A stretch of 64,000 bases of DNA from Rhizobium sp. NRK18 (GCF_024385575.1 NZ_JANFMV010000001.1:2075681-2139680), one strand, 5' to 3'; positions 39,303 through 49,284 are shown, numbered from the stretch's first letter. Numbers and translations: made by a program. The notes: a model not told the origin generated them from the sequence alone.

Positions 39303-39685
39303 AACTGCTTCTCGACACCCATGCGCTCGCATGGTGGCTTATGGACGATAGCCGTCTCACTGAAACCGCGCGCAAGTCCATCGCCGACCCCGGTAACGAT
39401 GTTGCCGTCAGCGCAGTTTCGGCCTTCGAAGTCGCAACAAAGTACCGTATTGGAAAATGGCCGGCCATGGCTGAGCTGGTGACCGGCTTTCCTCACCTTG
39501 TGGCCGAGCAAGAGTTCTCGCTGTTGCCAATTACCGTTTCCCACGCACTTCTCGCCGGGCGGTTTGCGGCCGCCCACCGTGACCCCTTCAACCGCCTGCT
39601 GGCCGCCCAGGCGAAGCTCGACTCCCTTGTTCTGGTCACGGCCGACAGTGCCTTCTCACAGTTCGACATCGACCTTCTCTGGTGA
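39299..39685 (+). CDS. PIN-domain toxin (VapC type)
   Basis: Probable ribonuclease toxin of 128 residues. The PIN active site has Asp6 (LLLDTHALAWW), Glu44 (VSAFEVATK) and Asp95 in HRDPFNRLLAAQA, followed by LVTADSAF. In many relatives the last motif reads HRDPFDRLL; here Asn98 replaces the second acid. It is translationally coupled to the antitoxin and ends 3 bases from the convergent uvrA stop. Confidence 0.92.
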   Translation: MKLLLDTHALAWWLMDDSRLTETARKSIADPGNDVAVSAVSAFEVATKYRIGKWPAMAELVTGFPHLVAEQEFSLLPITVSHALLAGRFAAAHRDPFNRLLAAQAKLDSLVLVTADSAFSQFDIDLLW

Positions 39686-39688
39686 ACT

Positions 39689-42613
39689 CTACTCCGCGGC
39701 CTGACGCTTCCCTTGGCCGGGGCGGCGGCTCATCAGTTCGCGCAGATAATGGCCGGTATGCGAGGCCTCGTTCTCGATGACGCTTTCCGGCGTCCCGAAG
39801 GCCACCACTTCGCCGCCGCCGTCGCCGCCTTCCGGTCCGAAGTCGATGATCCAGTCGGCGGTCTTGATGACCTCCAGATTGTGCTCGATGACGACGACCG
39901 AATTGCCCTGGTTGACGAGTTCGTGCAGCACCTCGAGGAGCTTGGCCACGTCATGGAAATGCAGGCCCGTGGTCGGCTCGTCGAGAATGTAGAGCGTCCG
40001 GCCGGTGGAGCGCTTGGAGAGCTCCTTGGCGAGCTTCACGCGCTGCGCTTCACCGCCTGACAGGGTGTTGGCCTGCTGGCCGACCTTGATATAGCCGAGC
40101 CCGACATTGAACAGCGCCTGCAGCTTGTCGCGCACCGCCGGCACGGCCGAGAAGAACTCGACGCCTTCCTCGACGGTCATGTCGAGCACGTCGGAAATCG
40201 ACTTGCCCTTGAAGGTCACGTCCAGCGTTTCGCGGTTGTAGCGCTTGCCATGGCAGACGTCGCAGGTGACGTAGACGTCCGGCAGGAAGTGCATTTCGAT
40301 CTTGATGACGCCATCGCCCTGGCAGGCTTCGCAGCGGCCGCCCTTGACGTTGAACGAGAAGCGGCCCGGCTGATAGCCGCGCGCCTTGGCCTCCGGCAAT
40401 CCGGCAAACCAGTCGCGGATCGGCGTGAAGGCGCCGGTGTAGGTCGCCGGATTGGAGCGCGGCGTACGGCCGATCGGCGACTGGTCGATATCGATCACCT
40501 TGTCGATATATTCGAAACCGTCGATGCGGTCGTGGTCGGCCGGATGCTCACGCGCGCCCATGATGCGGCGGGCGGCCGACTTGTAGAGCGTCTCGATCAG
40601 GAACGTCGACTTGCCGCCGCCCGATACGCCGGTAACGGCGGTAAATACGCCGAGCGGGATCGAGGCGGTGACGTTTTTGAGGTTGTTGCCGCGCGCGCCG
40701 ACAACAGTGATTTCCTTCTTCTTTTTCGGCTTGCGCCGTTCAGAAGGCACCGGCACGCCCATTTCACCGGAGAGATACTTGCCGGTCAGCGACTTGGGGT
40801 TCGCCATGATATCGCCGGGCGTTCCCTCCGCGACCACCTGACCACCGTGAATGCCGGCGGCCGGGCCGATATCGACCACGTAGTCGGCCGTCAGGATCGC
40901 ATCCTCGTCATGCTCGACGACGATGACCGTATTGCCGATGTCGCGCAAATGCTTCAGCGTCGCCAGCAGACGGTCGTTGTCGCGCTGGTGCAGGCCGATC
41001 GACGGCTCGTCCAGCACGTAGAGTACGCCCGTCAGGCCTGAGCCGATCTGCGAGGCGAGGCGGATGCGCTGGCTTTCTCCGCCAGACAGCGTGCCTGAGT
41101 TGCGCGAAAGGCTTAAGTATTCGAGGCCGACGTCGTTCAGGAAGCGCAGGCGTTCGCGGATCTCCTTCAGGATGCGGAGCGCGATCTCGTTCTGCTTGTC
41201 GCTGAGATGCGTCGGAAGTTCATCGAACCAGTCGCGCGCCACCTTGATCGACATGTCGGTGACTTCGCCGATATGCAGCTTGCGGATTTTTACCGCCAGC
41301 GCCTCGGGCTTCAGGCGGAAGCCGTTACAGGCCGGGCAGGGGGCCGCCGACATGTAGCGCTCGATTTCTTCTCGCGCCCAGGCGCTGTCGGTTTCCTTCC
41401 AGCGGCGCTCGAGGTTCGGCACAATGCCTTCGAAGGTCTTGACCGCCTTGTAGGATCGGGCGCCGTCGGCATAGTGAAATTCGATCTTCTCGTCGGTGCC
41501 CTTGAGGATCGCCTTCTGGGCCGCCGCACTCAGCGCGCTCCAGCGATCGCCGAGCTTGAAACCGAAGGTCTTTCCCAGCGCCTCGAGCGTCTGGTTGTAA
41601 TAGGGCGAGCTCGATTTCGCCCAGGGCGCGATCGCGCCGTCGCGCAGCGTGCGGTCCGGCTCCGGAACGATCAGGTTCTCGTCGATCTTCTGCTGCGAGC
41701 CGAGACCGTCGCAGGTCGGGCAGGCGCCGGCCGGATTGTTGAAGGAGAACAGCCGCGGCTCGATTTCGGAAATCGTGAAGCCGGAAACGGGGCAGGCGAA
41801 TTTTTCCGAAAACAGCACGCGCTCATGCGTTTCGTTCAGCGACTTGTTCGCGGAGCCGCCCGCCGACGTTTCCTCCGCCGGCAGGGGCTTGTCGGCAAAT
41901 TCGGCGACGGCAAGGCCATCGGCGAGCGACAGGCAGGTCTCGATGCTGTCGGCCAGCCGGGCCGCCATGTCCGGGCGCACGACGATGCGGTCGACGACGA
42001 CGTCGATGTCGTGCTTGTACTTTTTGTCGAGGGCAGGGGCGTCGGCGATCTCGTAGAACTGGCCGTCGATCTTGACGCGCTGGAAGCCCTTCTTCATTAG
42101 CTCCGCCAGTTCCTTCTTGTACTCGCCCTTTCGGCCGCGCACCATCGGCGCCAGGACATAGAGCCGTGTGCCTTCCTCGAAGGCGAGCACGCGGTCGACC
42201 ATCTGGCTGACCGTCTGGCTCTCGATCGGCAGACCGGTCGCCGGCGAATAGGGCACGCCGACGCGCGCAAACAGAAGACGCATGTAGTCGTAGATCTCGG
42301 TCACCGTGCCGACCGTGGAGCGAGGATTGCGCGATGTGGTCTTCTGCTCGATAGAGATTGCCGGCGATAGGCCTTCGATCTGGTCAACGTCCGGCTTCTG
42401 CATCATCTCCAGAAACTGCCGCGCATAGGCCGAAAGGCTTTCGACGTAGCGGCGCTGGCCCTCCGCATAGATCGTGTCGAAGGCAAGCGAAGACTTGCCG
42501 GAGCCGGACAGGCCCGTCATCACGATCAGGGAGTTGCGGGGAAGATCAAGATCCACGCCCTTTAGATTGTGCTCGCGCGCGCCGCGAATGGATATCGTCT
42601 TCAACTCGCTCAT
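39689..42613 (-). CDS. uvrA: Excinuclease ABC subunit A
   Basis: Damage-recognition ATPase of nucleotide excision repair, 974 residues. Both ABC modules are complete: Walker [15 protein letters not shown] with signature [13 protein letters not shown], and [11 protein letters not shown] with [12 protein letters not shown]. The zinc fingers are visible as ACPTCDGLG and CEACQGDG...CDVCHG. The ATG at 42613 (MSELKTISI) is chosen; a GTG two codons upstream is also possible. A LexA box lies 123 bases upstream, shared with divergent ssb, as is typical for SOS-controlled uvrA. Confidence 0.97.
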   Translation of the reverse strand: MSELKTISIRGAREHNLKGVDLDLPRNSLIVMTGLSGSGKSSLAFDTIYAEGQRRYVESLSAYARQFLEMMQKPDVDQIEGLSPAISIEQKTTSRNPRSTVGTVTEIYDYMRLLFARVGVPYSPATGLPIESQTVSQMVDRVLAFEEGTRLYVLAPMVRGRKGEYKKELAELMKKGFQRVKIDGQFYEIADAPALDKKYKHDIDVVVDRIVVRPDMAARLADSIETCLSLADGLAVAEFADKPLPAEETSAGGSANKSLNETHERVLFSEKFACPVSGFTISEIEPRLFSFNNPAGACPTCDGLGSQQKIDENLIVPEPDRTLRDGAIAPWAKSSSPYYNQTLEALGKTFGFKLGDRWSALSAAAQKAILKGTDEKIEFHYADGARSYKAVKTFEGIVPNLERRWKETDSAWAREEIERYMSAAPCPACNGFRLKPEALAVKIRKLHIGEVTDMSIKVARDWFDELPTHLSDKQNEIALRILKEIRERLRFLNDVGLEYLSLSRNSGTLSGGESQRIRLASQIGSGLTGVLYVLDEPSIGLHQRDNDRLLATLKHLRDIGNTVIVVEHDEDAILTADYVVDIGPAAGIHGGQVVAEGTPGDIMANPKSLTGKYLSGEMGVPVPSERRKPKKKKEITVVGARGNNLKNVTASIPLGVFTAVTGVSGGGKSTFLIETLYKSAARRIMGAREHPADHDRIDGFEYIDKVIDIDQSPIGRTPRSNPATYTGAFTPIRDWFAGLPEAKARGYQPGRFSFNVKGGRCEACQGDGVIKIEMHFLPDVYVTCDVCHGKRYNRETLDVTFKGKSISDVLDMTVEEGVEFFSAVPAVRDKLQALFNVGLGYIKVGQQANTLSGGEAQRVKLAKELSKRSTGRTLYILDEPTTGLHFHDVAKLLEVLHELVNQGNSVVVIEHNLEVIKTADWIIDFGPEGGDGGGEVVAFGTPESVIENEASHTGHYLRELMSRRPGQGKRQAAE

Positions 42614-42710
42614 ATTCACATAATCCGGATTTGATTTTCCGCCCCTATGTAATGTTACTACGCTGACTGTCGAGAAGCGGACGCGGCCAATGCAGCAAAA
42701 TTCGATTCAG

Positions 42711-42739
42711 TTGACAGGATCATACAGATTTAATAGAAC
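42711..42739 (+). promoter_or_regulatory. Promoter of ssb
   Basis: A perfect -35 TTGACA (42711-42716), a 17-base spacer and a -10-like TAGAAC (42734-42739). The -10 overlaps the first half of the LexA box, an arrangement that would let LexA block RNA polymerase. The predicted leader is about 130 bases. Confidence 0.7.
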
Positions 42740-42750
42740 AAAAAAAGAAC
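42736..42750. promoter_or_regulatory. LexA (SOS) box between uvrA and ssb
   Basis: GAAC (42736-42739), seven A residues, then GAAC (42747-42750): the alphaproteobacterial LexA direct repeat GTTC-N7-GTTC read on the other strand. It lies almost midway between the uvrA and ssb start codons, both known members of the alphaproteobacterial SOS regulon. Confidence 0.88.
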
Positions 42751-42875
42751 AAATTTCCACATCGGGAAAGCTGTGGATTTCGCCCTCGGGGGAGGCGCCG
42801 ACCGACGCTTTCCTTTAGAGTGGCGCAAGTTTTTACGGAATGGAAGCCGTTTCGACGGCAATCGAGGTGAAGAGT

Positions 42876-43379
42876 ATGGCAGGCAGCGTCAACAAAGTGA
42901 TTTTGATCGGCAATCTGGGCGCGGACCCGGAAATCCGCCGTACGCAGGACGGCCGACCGATCGCCAATCTGAGGATCGCGACATCGGAAAGCTGGCGCGA
43001 CCGGAACACCGGCGAGCGCCGGGAAAAGACGGAGTGGCACTCCGTCGTCATCTTCAACGAAGGTCTCTGCAAGGTGGCCGAGCAGTACCTGAAGAAGGGC
43101 TCGACCGTTTACATCGAGGGCCAGTTGCAGACGCGCAAGTGGACCGACCAGAACGGCCAGGATCGCTACTCGACCGAAGTCGTGCTGCAGGGCTTCAACG
43201 GCAATCTGACGATGCTCGGCGGCCGTGGTGACGGCGGCGGCGCACGCGGTGGCCGTGACGAAGGCTACGGTGGTGACTATGGCGGTGATTACGGTTCGCC
43301 GTCTTCGCGTGGCGGCAGCGCACCGGCGTCGTCCGGCGGCGGCTTCTCCCGCGATCTCGACGACGACATTCCGTTCTGA
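42876..43379 (+). CDS. ssb: Single-stranded DNA-binding protein
   Basis: Essential protein that coats single-stranded DNA in replication, recombination and repair. The 167-residue protein has the OB fold ([51 protein letters not shown]), a glycine/arginine-rich linker and the acidic tip DDDIPF that binds partner proteins such as RecJ and PriA. The ATG at 42876 has GAGGTGAAG upstream and gives the family N-terminus MAGSVNKV. Confidence 0.97.
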   Translation: MAGSVNKVILIGNLGADPEIRRTQDGRPIANLRIATSESWRDRNTGERREKTEWHSVVIFNEGLCKVAEQYLKKGSTVYIEGQLQTRKWTDQNGQDRYSTEVVLQGFNGNLTMLGGRGDGGGARGGRDEGYGGDYGGDYGSPSSRGGSAPASSGGGFSRDLDDDIPF

Positions 43380-43456
43380 GAGATCAAATCAGATTGTTGA
43401 TTTCAAACACCATATCAGAGAAGTTGTGATTTAATTTCTAGTGCTGGGGGCGCCAG

Positions 43457-44353
43457 ATGTTAAAAGCATTTCTCAAATTTCTCCTTATCACCTTGGCTTT
43501 GGCATTCTCAGGGATGTTGCTGGTCGTCCTCGGCGCAACCATGCTTTCAGATAAGTCACTTTCGGATGCGATGGTCGTTCTGGGAGGGATACTTTTCCTT
43601 TTTAGTCCGCTTCTCGTTGCGCTCGGGTTTTGGGCTTCAAGAAGGCGCAAAACTGCGGCGCAGAATGAGTTCGCCAGAGTTAAAGCTGCTGAAGAGCAAG
43701 AGGCTCTGAGAATCCAGGCTGAAAGGGACTTGTTGCGCCATCGCTTCTTGGAACGGCAGCGTCTTATCGACTCGGTTGATCGGCATCGTTCAGCTTTGCT
43801 GAGAAACCTTCAACGGGCACTGAAGAAGAACGATTATGGCGCGCTGGTCAGTGATGAAACAGATGATGCACTAGTCGAATTTTTTGCAAGCATTGAACTC
43901 GATGTGGAGGCTATTCCATTCTCCGAGGCAAGAGAGTTGACGTTTGAGCAGTTGGACTTCCGGCAGCACGAGGAGAGGCGTGACGGCTTTGACTCAACCA
44001 ACCTTCCTTTCGATGGGCATGCTTTCGAAACTTGGGTTGCCGAGGCTCTTAACGGATTCGGGTGGCTCGCAGAGGTGACGCGAGGCTCGGGAGATCAGGG
44101 AATTGATGTGATCGCCGAGAAAGCAGGAAAGAAGCTGGGGCTACAGTGCAAGCTCTATGGCACGTCTATCGGCAATAAGGCGGTTCAAGAAGCTCACGCG
44201 GGAAAGGCTTACTATGGTCTTGATGCTGCAGGAGTTTTGTCCAATGCGACTTTTACAGCAAGCGCAAAGGAGCTAGCTACAGTAACTGGCATAGGTCTGT
44301 TTTCACATCACGACATCCCTTTGCTGTTCGAAAAAACTTTCGGGGCTTCATGA
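43457..44353 (+). CDS. Membrane-anchored Mrr-type restriction endonuclease-like protein
   Basis: A 298-residue protein with two N-terminal membrane helices (about residues 5-27 and 38-61), a charged coiled-coil linker (about 65-110) and a C-terminal Mrr_cat domain (about 185-290). The nuclease core is readable: PFDGHAFETWVAEALNGFGW, the active-site Asp in GSGDQGIDVIAEK, and LQCKLY (QxK form), a PD-(D/E)xK pattern. Base composition is less GC-rich than in ssb and gyrA, suggesting transfer. No methyltransferase is adjacent. A role in cleaving modified or foreign DNA at the membrane is inferred. It overlaps convergent marC by 6 bases. Confidence 0.85.
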   Translation: MLKAFLKFLLITLALAFSGMLLVVLGATMLSDKSLSDAMVVLGGILFLFSPLLVALGFWASRRRKTAAQNEFARVKAAEEQEALRIQAERDLLRHRFLERQRLIDSVDRHRSALLRNLQRALKKNDYGALVSDETDDALVEFFASIELDVEAIPFSEARELTFEQLDFRQHEERRDGFDSTNLPFDGHAFETWVAEALNGFGWLAEVTRGSGDQGIDVIAEKAGKKLGLQCKLYGTSIGNKAVQEAHAGKAYYGLDAAGVLSNATFTASAKELATVTGIGLFSHHDIPLLFEKTFGAS

Positions 44354-44974
44354 AAAGGCCGATTTGACGCCGTCGATGACGAACTGGACGGAGAGGGCGG
44401 CGAGAAGCACGCCCAGGAGCCGGGTGAGAATTGCCCGGCCCGTCATGCCGAGGAAACGGTCCAGTCGTTCGGCAACCATCAGCGCGGCCAGCATAACGGC
44501 AAGGCAGAAGGCGATGACGGTCACAAGGCCGGCTTTCTGCAGCGGGCCGTCCAGCGATCCCGACAACAGGATCGTCGCCGAGATGGCTCCCGGTCCGGCA
44601 ATCAGCGGAATGCCGAGCGGGAAGGCGGCGAGGTCGTGGATCTGGTCCTTGGTCAGCGCCACTTCCTTGGTGTTCTCGTGCCGCTGCTGGCGCTTCTCGA
44701 ATATCATCTCGAAGGCAATCCAGAAGAGCAGCAATCCGCCGGCAACTCGGAAGGCGCCCATGGAAATGCCGAGCTGGGTCAGCACGGACGCACCGGCAAT
44801 GGCGAAAAAGGCCAGGATGAAGAAGGCGATGATGACGCCGCGCAGCGCCACCTGACGGCGCTGGCTGGTGGACATGCCGGCCGTCATGCCGAGGAAGATC
44901 GGCGCCAGCCCGGGCGGATCCGTCGTCACCAGCAACGTGGTGATCGAATTGATGAGAAAGTCCATCGTTGCCAT
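44348..44974 (-). CDS. MarC family integral membrane protein
   Basis: A 208-residue protein with six membrane segments, family UPF0056/MarC. Typical parts are TTLLVTTDPPGLAPIFLGMT, QRRQVALRGVIIAFFILAFFAI, and AAFPLGIPLIAGPGAISATILL. E. coli MarC is not itself a drug-resistance factor and the family's function is unknown. The start has only a weak ribosome site. It is convergent with the Mrr-like gene. Confidence 0.9.
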   Translation of the reverse strand: MATMDFLINSITTLLVTTDPPGLAPIFLGMTAGMSTSQRRQVALRGVIIAFFILAFFAIAGASVLTQLGISMGAFRVAGGLLLFWIAFEMIFEKRQQRHENTKEVALTKDQIHDLAAFPLGIPLIAGPGAISATILLSGSLDGPLQKAGLVTVIAFCLAVMLAALMVAERLDRFLGMTGRAILTRLLGVLLAALSVQFVIDGVKSAFS

Positions 44975-45190
44975 GCGCCCGCCTTGCCCCTTTTGCGATC
45001 CGTTTTAGCCCGGTGGGCCGCATATGCCTAGAGCGATGGCTCATGTTTGGCGTCCCGGACTTGCAAAGGGACAGGCCGATGCCTTACTGCAGGCCAAAAG
45101 CCTGTTCAAAACCGGGCTTCAAATTGGCACCCCGGAACGCTTTCCGATATAAACCGGATAGTGATTCTGATAATGAGAACGTGAACCGTT

Positions 45191-48019
45191 TTGACCGAAC
45201 ATAGCACACCTGGCGGCGGGTCTATCCCGCCCGGCATCGAGCCGATTTCCATCATGGAGGAAATGCAGCGGTCCTATCTCGATTACGCCATGAGCGTCAT
45301 CGTGAGCCGCGCGCTTCCCGACGTCCGCGACGGACTGAAGCCAGTGCACCGGCGCATCCTCTACGGCATGTCCGAACTCGGCGTCGACTGGAACAAGAAA
45401 TACGTCAAATGCGCCCGCGTGACCGGTGACGTGATGGGTAAGTACCATCCGCACGGCAATGCCGCGATCTACGACGCGCTAGCGCGCATGGCGCAGGACT
45501 GGTCCTTGCGGCTGCCGCTGATCGACGGCCAGGGCAATTTCGGCTCAATCGACGGCGACCCGCCGGCGGCAGAACGCTACACCGAGTGCCGCCTGCAGAA
45601 GGCCGCCCATTCGCTGCTTGACGATCTCGACAAGGAAACTGTCGACTTCCGCGAAAACTATGACGGCACGCTGTCGGAGCCGGTCGTCGTCCCGGCGAAG
45701 TTCCCGAACCTCCTGGTCAACGGCGCCGGCGGCATTGCCGTCGGCATGGCGACCAATATTCCGCCGCACAATCTAGGCGAAGTCATCGACGGCTGCATCG
45801 CGCTCATCGACAATCCGGCGATCGAACTGCCGGAACTTATGGAAATCATTCCCGGACCGGACTTCCCGACGGGCGCGCTGATCCTCGGCCGCGCCGGCAT
45901 CCGTTCCGCCTACGAGACGGGCCGCGGCTCCGTCATCATGCGCGGCCGGGCGACCATCGAACCGATGCGCGGCGACCGCGAGCAGATCATCATCACCGAG
46001 GTTCCCTATCAGGTGAACAAGGCGACGATGATCGAGAAGATTGCCGAGTTGGTGCGCGAGAAGCGTATCGAAGGCATTTCCGACCTGCGCGACGAATCCG
46101 ACCGCCAGGGCTACCGCGTGGTCGTCGAGCTGAAGCGCGACGCCAATGCCGACGTGATCCTGAACCAGCTTTACCGCTACACGCCGCTGCAAACTTCGTT
46201 TGGCTGCAACATGGTGGCGCTGAACGGTGGCAAGCCGGAACAGCTGACGCTGATCGACATGCTGAAGGCCTTCGTCTCGTTCCGCGAGGAAGTCGTCAGC
46301 CGCCGAACCAAGTTCTTGCTGCGCAAGGTGCGCGACCGCGCCCACGTCCTGGTCGGTCTGGCGATCGCCGTCGCCAATATCGACGAAATCATCCGTCTGA
46401 TCCGCTATGCGCCGGACCCGCAGACGGCACGCGAACAGTTGATGGAACGCCGCTGGCCGGCCGCCGACGTCGAGGCGCTGATCCGCCTGATCGACGATCC
46501 GCGTCACCGCATCAACGACGATATGACCTACAATCTGTCGGAAGAGCAGGCACGCGCCATCCTCGAGCTGCGCCTTGCCCGCCTGACGGCGCTTGGCCGC
46601 GACGAAATCGGTGATGAGCTCAACACCATCGGTGCGGAGATCAAGGACTACCTCGAAATCCTGGCGTCGCGGGTCCGCATCCAGACCATCGTCAAGGACG
46701 AGCTGACGGCGGTGCGCGACGAATTCGGCACGCCGCGCCGCACCGAGATCACCTTCGGTGGTCCGGACATGGACGACGAGGACTTGATCGCCCGCGAAGA
46801 CATGGTCGTAACCGTGTCGCATCTCGGCTACATCAAGCGCGTGCCGCTGACGACCTACCGCGCCCAGCGGCGCGGCGGCAAGGGCCGCTCCGGCATGGCG
46901 ACGCGCGACGAGGATTTCGTCACGCGCCTGTTCGTCGCCAACACGCATACGCCTGTGCTGTTCTTCTCCTCGCGCGGCATCGTCTACAAGGAAAAGGTCT
47001 GGCGCCTGCCGATCGGCACGCCGACCTCGCGCGGCAAGGCGCTGATCAACATGCTGCCGCTGGAACCCGGCGAGCGCATCACCACGATCATGCCGCTGCC
47101 AGAGGACGAGAGCAGCTGGGACAACCTCTTCGTCATGTTTGCCACGACCCGTGGTACCGTTCGCCGCAACAAGCTGTCGGACTTCGTTCAGGTCAACCGG
47201 AACGGCAAGATCGCCATGAAGCTGGAGGAGGAAGGCGATGAAATCCTTTCCGTCGAGACCTGCAGCGTACCGGATGTGTTTGGCCCGGAACGCAATCTTG
47301 GCGACGACGTGCTGCTGACAACCGCGCTGGGACAATGCATTCGCTTCCCCGTTACTGACGTCAGAGTGTTCAGCGGGCGCAACTCCATCGGAGTGCGCGG
47401 AATCTCGCTTGCCGAGGATGATCGGATCATCTCCATGACGATCATTCGTCATACGGATGGCGAACCTTGGGAGCGTGCTGCCTATCTGAAGCGCTCTGCC
47501 CAGGAGCGTCGCGCCATAACGGGCGATGCCGAAGAGATTGCCTTGGTCGGCGAGGAAGTGGCCGAAGAAGGGCAACTGAGCGACAGCCGCTACAAGGAAC
47601 TTCAGGATGATGAACAGTTTGTCCTGACGATTTCCGATCGCGGCTTCGGCAAGCGGTCATCGTCTCACGAGTTCCGGATTTCCGGCCGTGGCGGCAAGGG
47701 TATCCGCGCCACCGACACGTCGAAGACCGGCGAGATCGGCGAACTGGTCGCCGCTTTCCCGGTCGAGGACAAGGATCAGATCATGCTGGTGTCCAACCGC
47801 GGCCAGCTGATCCGCGTGCCGGTCGACGGCATCCGCATCGCCAGCCGCGCCACCAAGGGCGTGACGATCTTCTCCACCGCCAAGGACGAGAAGGTCGTAT
47901 CGGTCGAACGCATCAGCGAGCCGGAAGGCGAGGATGTCGAGGATATCCTGGAAGCGGGCGATACGGTCGTTGCATCGGAAGGCGAAACGCCGCCGGATGC
48001 GGCACCCTCGGAGGAATAA
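45191..48019 (+). CDS. gyrA: DNA gyrase subunit A
   Basis: DNA-cleaving subunit of gyrase, 942 residues. The catalytic Tyr130 is in [11 protein letters not shown], and the C-terminal beta-pinwheel carries the gyrase box region ([13 protein letters not shown]). In the quinolone-resistance region the sequence [13 protein letters not shown] places Ala91 where E. coli has Ser83, and Asp95 at Asp87. The start is TTG at 45191; no ATG or GTG in frame lies upstream and the N-terminus MTEHSTPGG fits rhizobial GyrA. A linker insertion near residues 790-805 and an acidic tail are visible. Confidence 0.97.
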   Translation: MTEHSTPGGGSIPPGIEPISIMEEMQRSYLDYAMSVIVSRALPDVRDGLKPVHRRILYGMSELGVDWNKKYVKCARVTGDVMGKYHPHGNAAIYDALARMAQDWSLRLPLIDGQGNFGSIDGDPPAAERYTECRLQKAAHSLLDDLDKETVDFRENYDGTLSEPVVVPAKFPNLLVNGAGGIAVGMATNIPPHNLGEVIDGCIALIDNPAIELPELMEIIPGPDFPTGALILGRAGIRSAYETGRGSVIMRGRATIEPMRGDREQIIITEVPYQVNKATMIEKIAELVREKRIEGISDLRDESDRQGYRVVVELKRDANADVILNQLYRYTPLQTSFGCNMVALNGGKPEQLTLIDMLKAFVSFREEVVSRRTKFLLRKVRDRAHVLVGLAIAVANIDEIIRLIRYAPDPQTAREQLMERRWPAADVEALIRLIDDPRHRINDDMTYNLSEEQARAILELRLARLTALGRDEIGDELNTIGAEIKDYLEILASRVRIQTIVKDELTAVRDEFGTPRRTEITFGGPDMDDEDLIAREDMVVTVSHLGYIKRVPLTTYRAQRRGGKGRSGMATRDEDFVTRLFVANTHTPVLFFSSRGIVYKEKVWRLPIGTPTSRGKALINMLPLEPGERITTIMPLPEDESSWDNLFVMFATTRGTVRRNKLSDFVQVNRNGKIAMKLEEEGDEILSVETCSVPDVFGPERNLGDDVLLTTALGQCIRFPVTDVRVFSGRNSIGVRGISLAEDDRIISMTIIRHTDGEPWERAAYLKRSAQERRAITGDAEEIALVGEEVAEEGQLSDSRYKELQDDEQFVLTISDRGFGKRSSSHEFRISGRGGKGIRATDTSKTGEIGELVAAFPVEDKDQIMLVSNRGQLIRVPVDGIRIASRATKGVTIFSTAKDEKVVSVERISEPEGEDVEDILEAGDTVVASEGETPPDAAPSEE

Positions 48020-48025
48020 GCAATC

Positions 48026-48053
48026 AGGCCGGGCTTAAACGCCCGGCCTTTTT
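48026..48053 (+). terminator. Rho-independent terminator after gyrA
   Basis: A 9-bp stem (48026-48034 with 48041-48049, loop TTAAAC) followed by a T-run to 48053, starting 7 bases after the gyrA stop. Confidence 0.9.
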
Positions 48054-48087
48054 GATGGTCGGTGCCGCTGCGGCGACCGGACAACAA

Positions 48088-48124
48088 AAAAAGACCGGAT
48101 GCCAGGGAAGCATCCGGTCTTTTT
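48088..48124 (-). terminator. Strong terminator of the small membrane-protein operon
   Basis: A 15-bp perfect stem (48088-48102 with 48110-48124, 7-base loop CAGGGAA). On the minus strand it is followed by TT then GTTGT after a seven-T run, ending transcripts from the two small genes at 48169-48506. On the plus strand it also ends in TTTTTCTT, acting as a second barrier after gyrA. Confidence 0.85.
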
Positions 48125-48168
48125 CTTGGGAGGTCATTTCACTTCAATGCGGCACGGTCGCGAAGGCG

Positions 48169-48306
48169 TCAGATGAAATACTGGCGATCGTTGCCACGCT
48201 GCTTCATTTCCTTGGCTTCATGCTGGAGCTCGCTTACCGTGAACGCGATGGAGGTCACGAACATCGTGGCGATCAGAGTGCTCAAAAGAATCAAAGCAAT
48301 AAACAT
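48169..48306 (-). CDS. Small single-pass membrane protein, 45 residues
   Basis: A short gene that I do not recognise. It encodes MFIALILLSTLIATMFVTS as an N-terminal membrane segment (about residues 1-22), then a charged helix (SELQHEAKEMKQRGNDRQ) ending in YFI. The ATG at 48306 has AAGGA 8 bases upstream, and the frame closes with TGA. It is the second gene after the 50-residue one at 48354-48506 (47 bases apart), followed by a strong terminator. The gene-like features (ribosome site, membrane segment, operon with terminator) make it credible despite its size. Confidence 0.65.
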   Translation of the reverse strand: MFIALILLSTLIATMFVTSIAFTVSELQHEAKEMKQRGNDRQYFI

Positions 48307-48353
48307 CGGGGCGTCCTTCCTAAGCTGGTCCGGCAACCGCCGGCGCGATCAGG

Positions 48354-48506
48354 TCAGTGAATGTAGCGGTGCGTGTTGACGGCAAAGACACGATCACCGG
48401 CGTCGGCGGTCCGGATGTTGCCATCGTGACCGATAAACATCGCGGCGAGCATGGCTGCGATAAAGCCTGTCCAGACCACATTGATGATCATAATCTTGTC
48501 GGTCAT
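48354..48506 (-). CDS. Small single-pass membrane protein, 50 residues
   Basis: A short gene of unknown function. The protein begins MTDKIMIINVVWTGFIAAML, with one membrane segment (about residues 5-25) and a mostly polar tail (GHDGNIRTADAGDRVFAVN) ending RYIH. The ATG at 48506 has AAGGA 8 bases upstream, the same layout as its downstream neighbour. A GAAC-N7-GAAC motif lies 115 bases upstream. The pair could be small regulators or subunits of a membrane complex; both readings are inference. Confidence 0.65.
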   Translation of the reverse strand: MTDKIMIINVVWTGFIAAMLAAMFIGHDGNIRTADAGDRVFAVNTHRYIH

Positions 48507-48620
48507 GGCCAATTCCTTCCTGTTTACATTTGTCTAATGCGCAGCAATCGGCTTTGTTCCAACCCTTGGCTGCTGCATACCCTTAAAACACACTCAATCT
48601 GAAGACGCCTTGAATGCCCC

Positions 48621-48635
48621 GTTCATCTGGCGTTC
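48621..48635 (-). promoter_or_regulatory. Candidate LexA box upstream of the small membrane-protein operon
   Basis: On the minus strand GAAC-GCCAGAT-GAAC (plus strand GTTC at 48621 and 48632) matches the alphaproteobacterial LexA direct repeat. A -10-like TATGAA overlaps the first GAAC, as TAGAAC does at ssb, although no good -35 is seen. It could instead act on a plus-strand promoter toward coaD (TTGAAT at 48610, TTCATA at 48633). One or two such motifs are expected by chance in 64 kb. Confidence 0.4.
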
Positions 48636-48762
48636 ATATTGCGCTGTGTTTTTTTAATCTGTGTGGCGAAGCTATGTCGGACGTGATTTAGCCTTTTTTA
48701 AGAGGGCTTGCGGCTCTCCCGCTTCCATGACAAAAGACGGCAAAACAGAAACCCGGACGCCC

Positions 48763-49266
48763 ATGAAAACAGCGTTTTATCCAGGCTCATTCGACCCGAT
48801 GACGAACGGTCATCTTGACGTGCTCGTTCAGGCGCTGAACGTGGCCGAAAAGGTGATCGTGGCGATCGGCGTCCATCCTGGCAAGACGCCGCTTTTCTCC
48901 TTCGATGAACGGGGAGAGCTGATCGTCCGTTCGCTTACGGAAGTCATGCCGGATGCCGGGGGCAGGGTGTCGGTCGTTTCCTTCGACAATCTGGTGGTCG
49001 ATGCGGCCCGCGGGCATGGCGCGAGCCTCCTGATCCGCGGTTTGCGCGACGGCACCGATCTCGACTATGAAATGCAGATGGCCGGCATGAACAATCAGAT
49101 GGCGCCGGACATCCAGACGGTGTTTCTGCCGGCTGGTACGGCATCCCGGCCGATAACCGCCACATTGGTGCGGCAGATCGCGGGTATGGGAGGAGATGTG
49201 AGCGCATTCGTGCCGAAGGTCGTCCTGGACGCCCTCCTGGAAAAACGCAATGCCGCTCGCGGATAA
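48763..49266 (+). CDS. coaD: Phosphopantetheine adenylyltransferase
   Basis: Fourth step of coenzyme A synthesis, transferring AMP to 4'-phosphopantetheine. The 167-residue enzyme has the nucleotidyltransferase motif [17 protein letters not shown] (with the HxGH-like NGH), [33 protein letters not shown] and the ISSS/T-like [11 protein letters not shown]. The ATG at 48763 (MKTAFYPG) matches family starts; an in-frame ATG at 48727 would add 12 residues. Confidence 0.96.
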   Translation: MKTAFYPGSFDPMTNGHLDVLVQALNVAEKVIVAIGVHPGKTPLFSFDERGELIVRSLTEVMPDAGGRVSVVSFDNLVVDAARGHGASLLIRGLRDGTDLDYEMQMAGMNNQMAPDIQTVFLPAGTASRPITATLVRQIAGMGGDVSAFVPKVVLDALLEKRNAARG

Positions 49267-49284
49267 GGGTCTCAAGGAGAAAAC

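Noticed and set aside
45773..47575. 600-codon open frame on the minus strand inside gyrA
   Set aside because: Arg/Asp/Gln-rich composition typical of an antisense shadow; gyrA on the plus strand is unambiguous.
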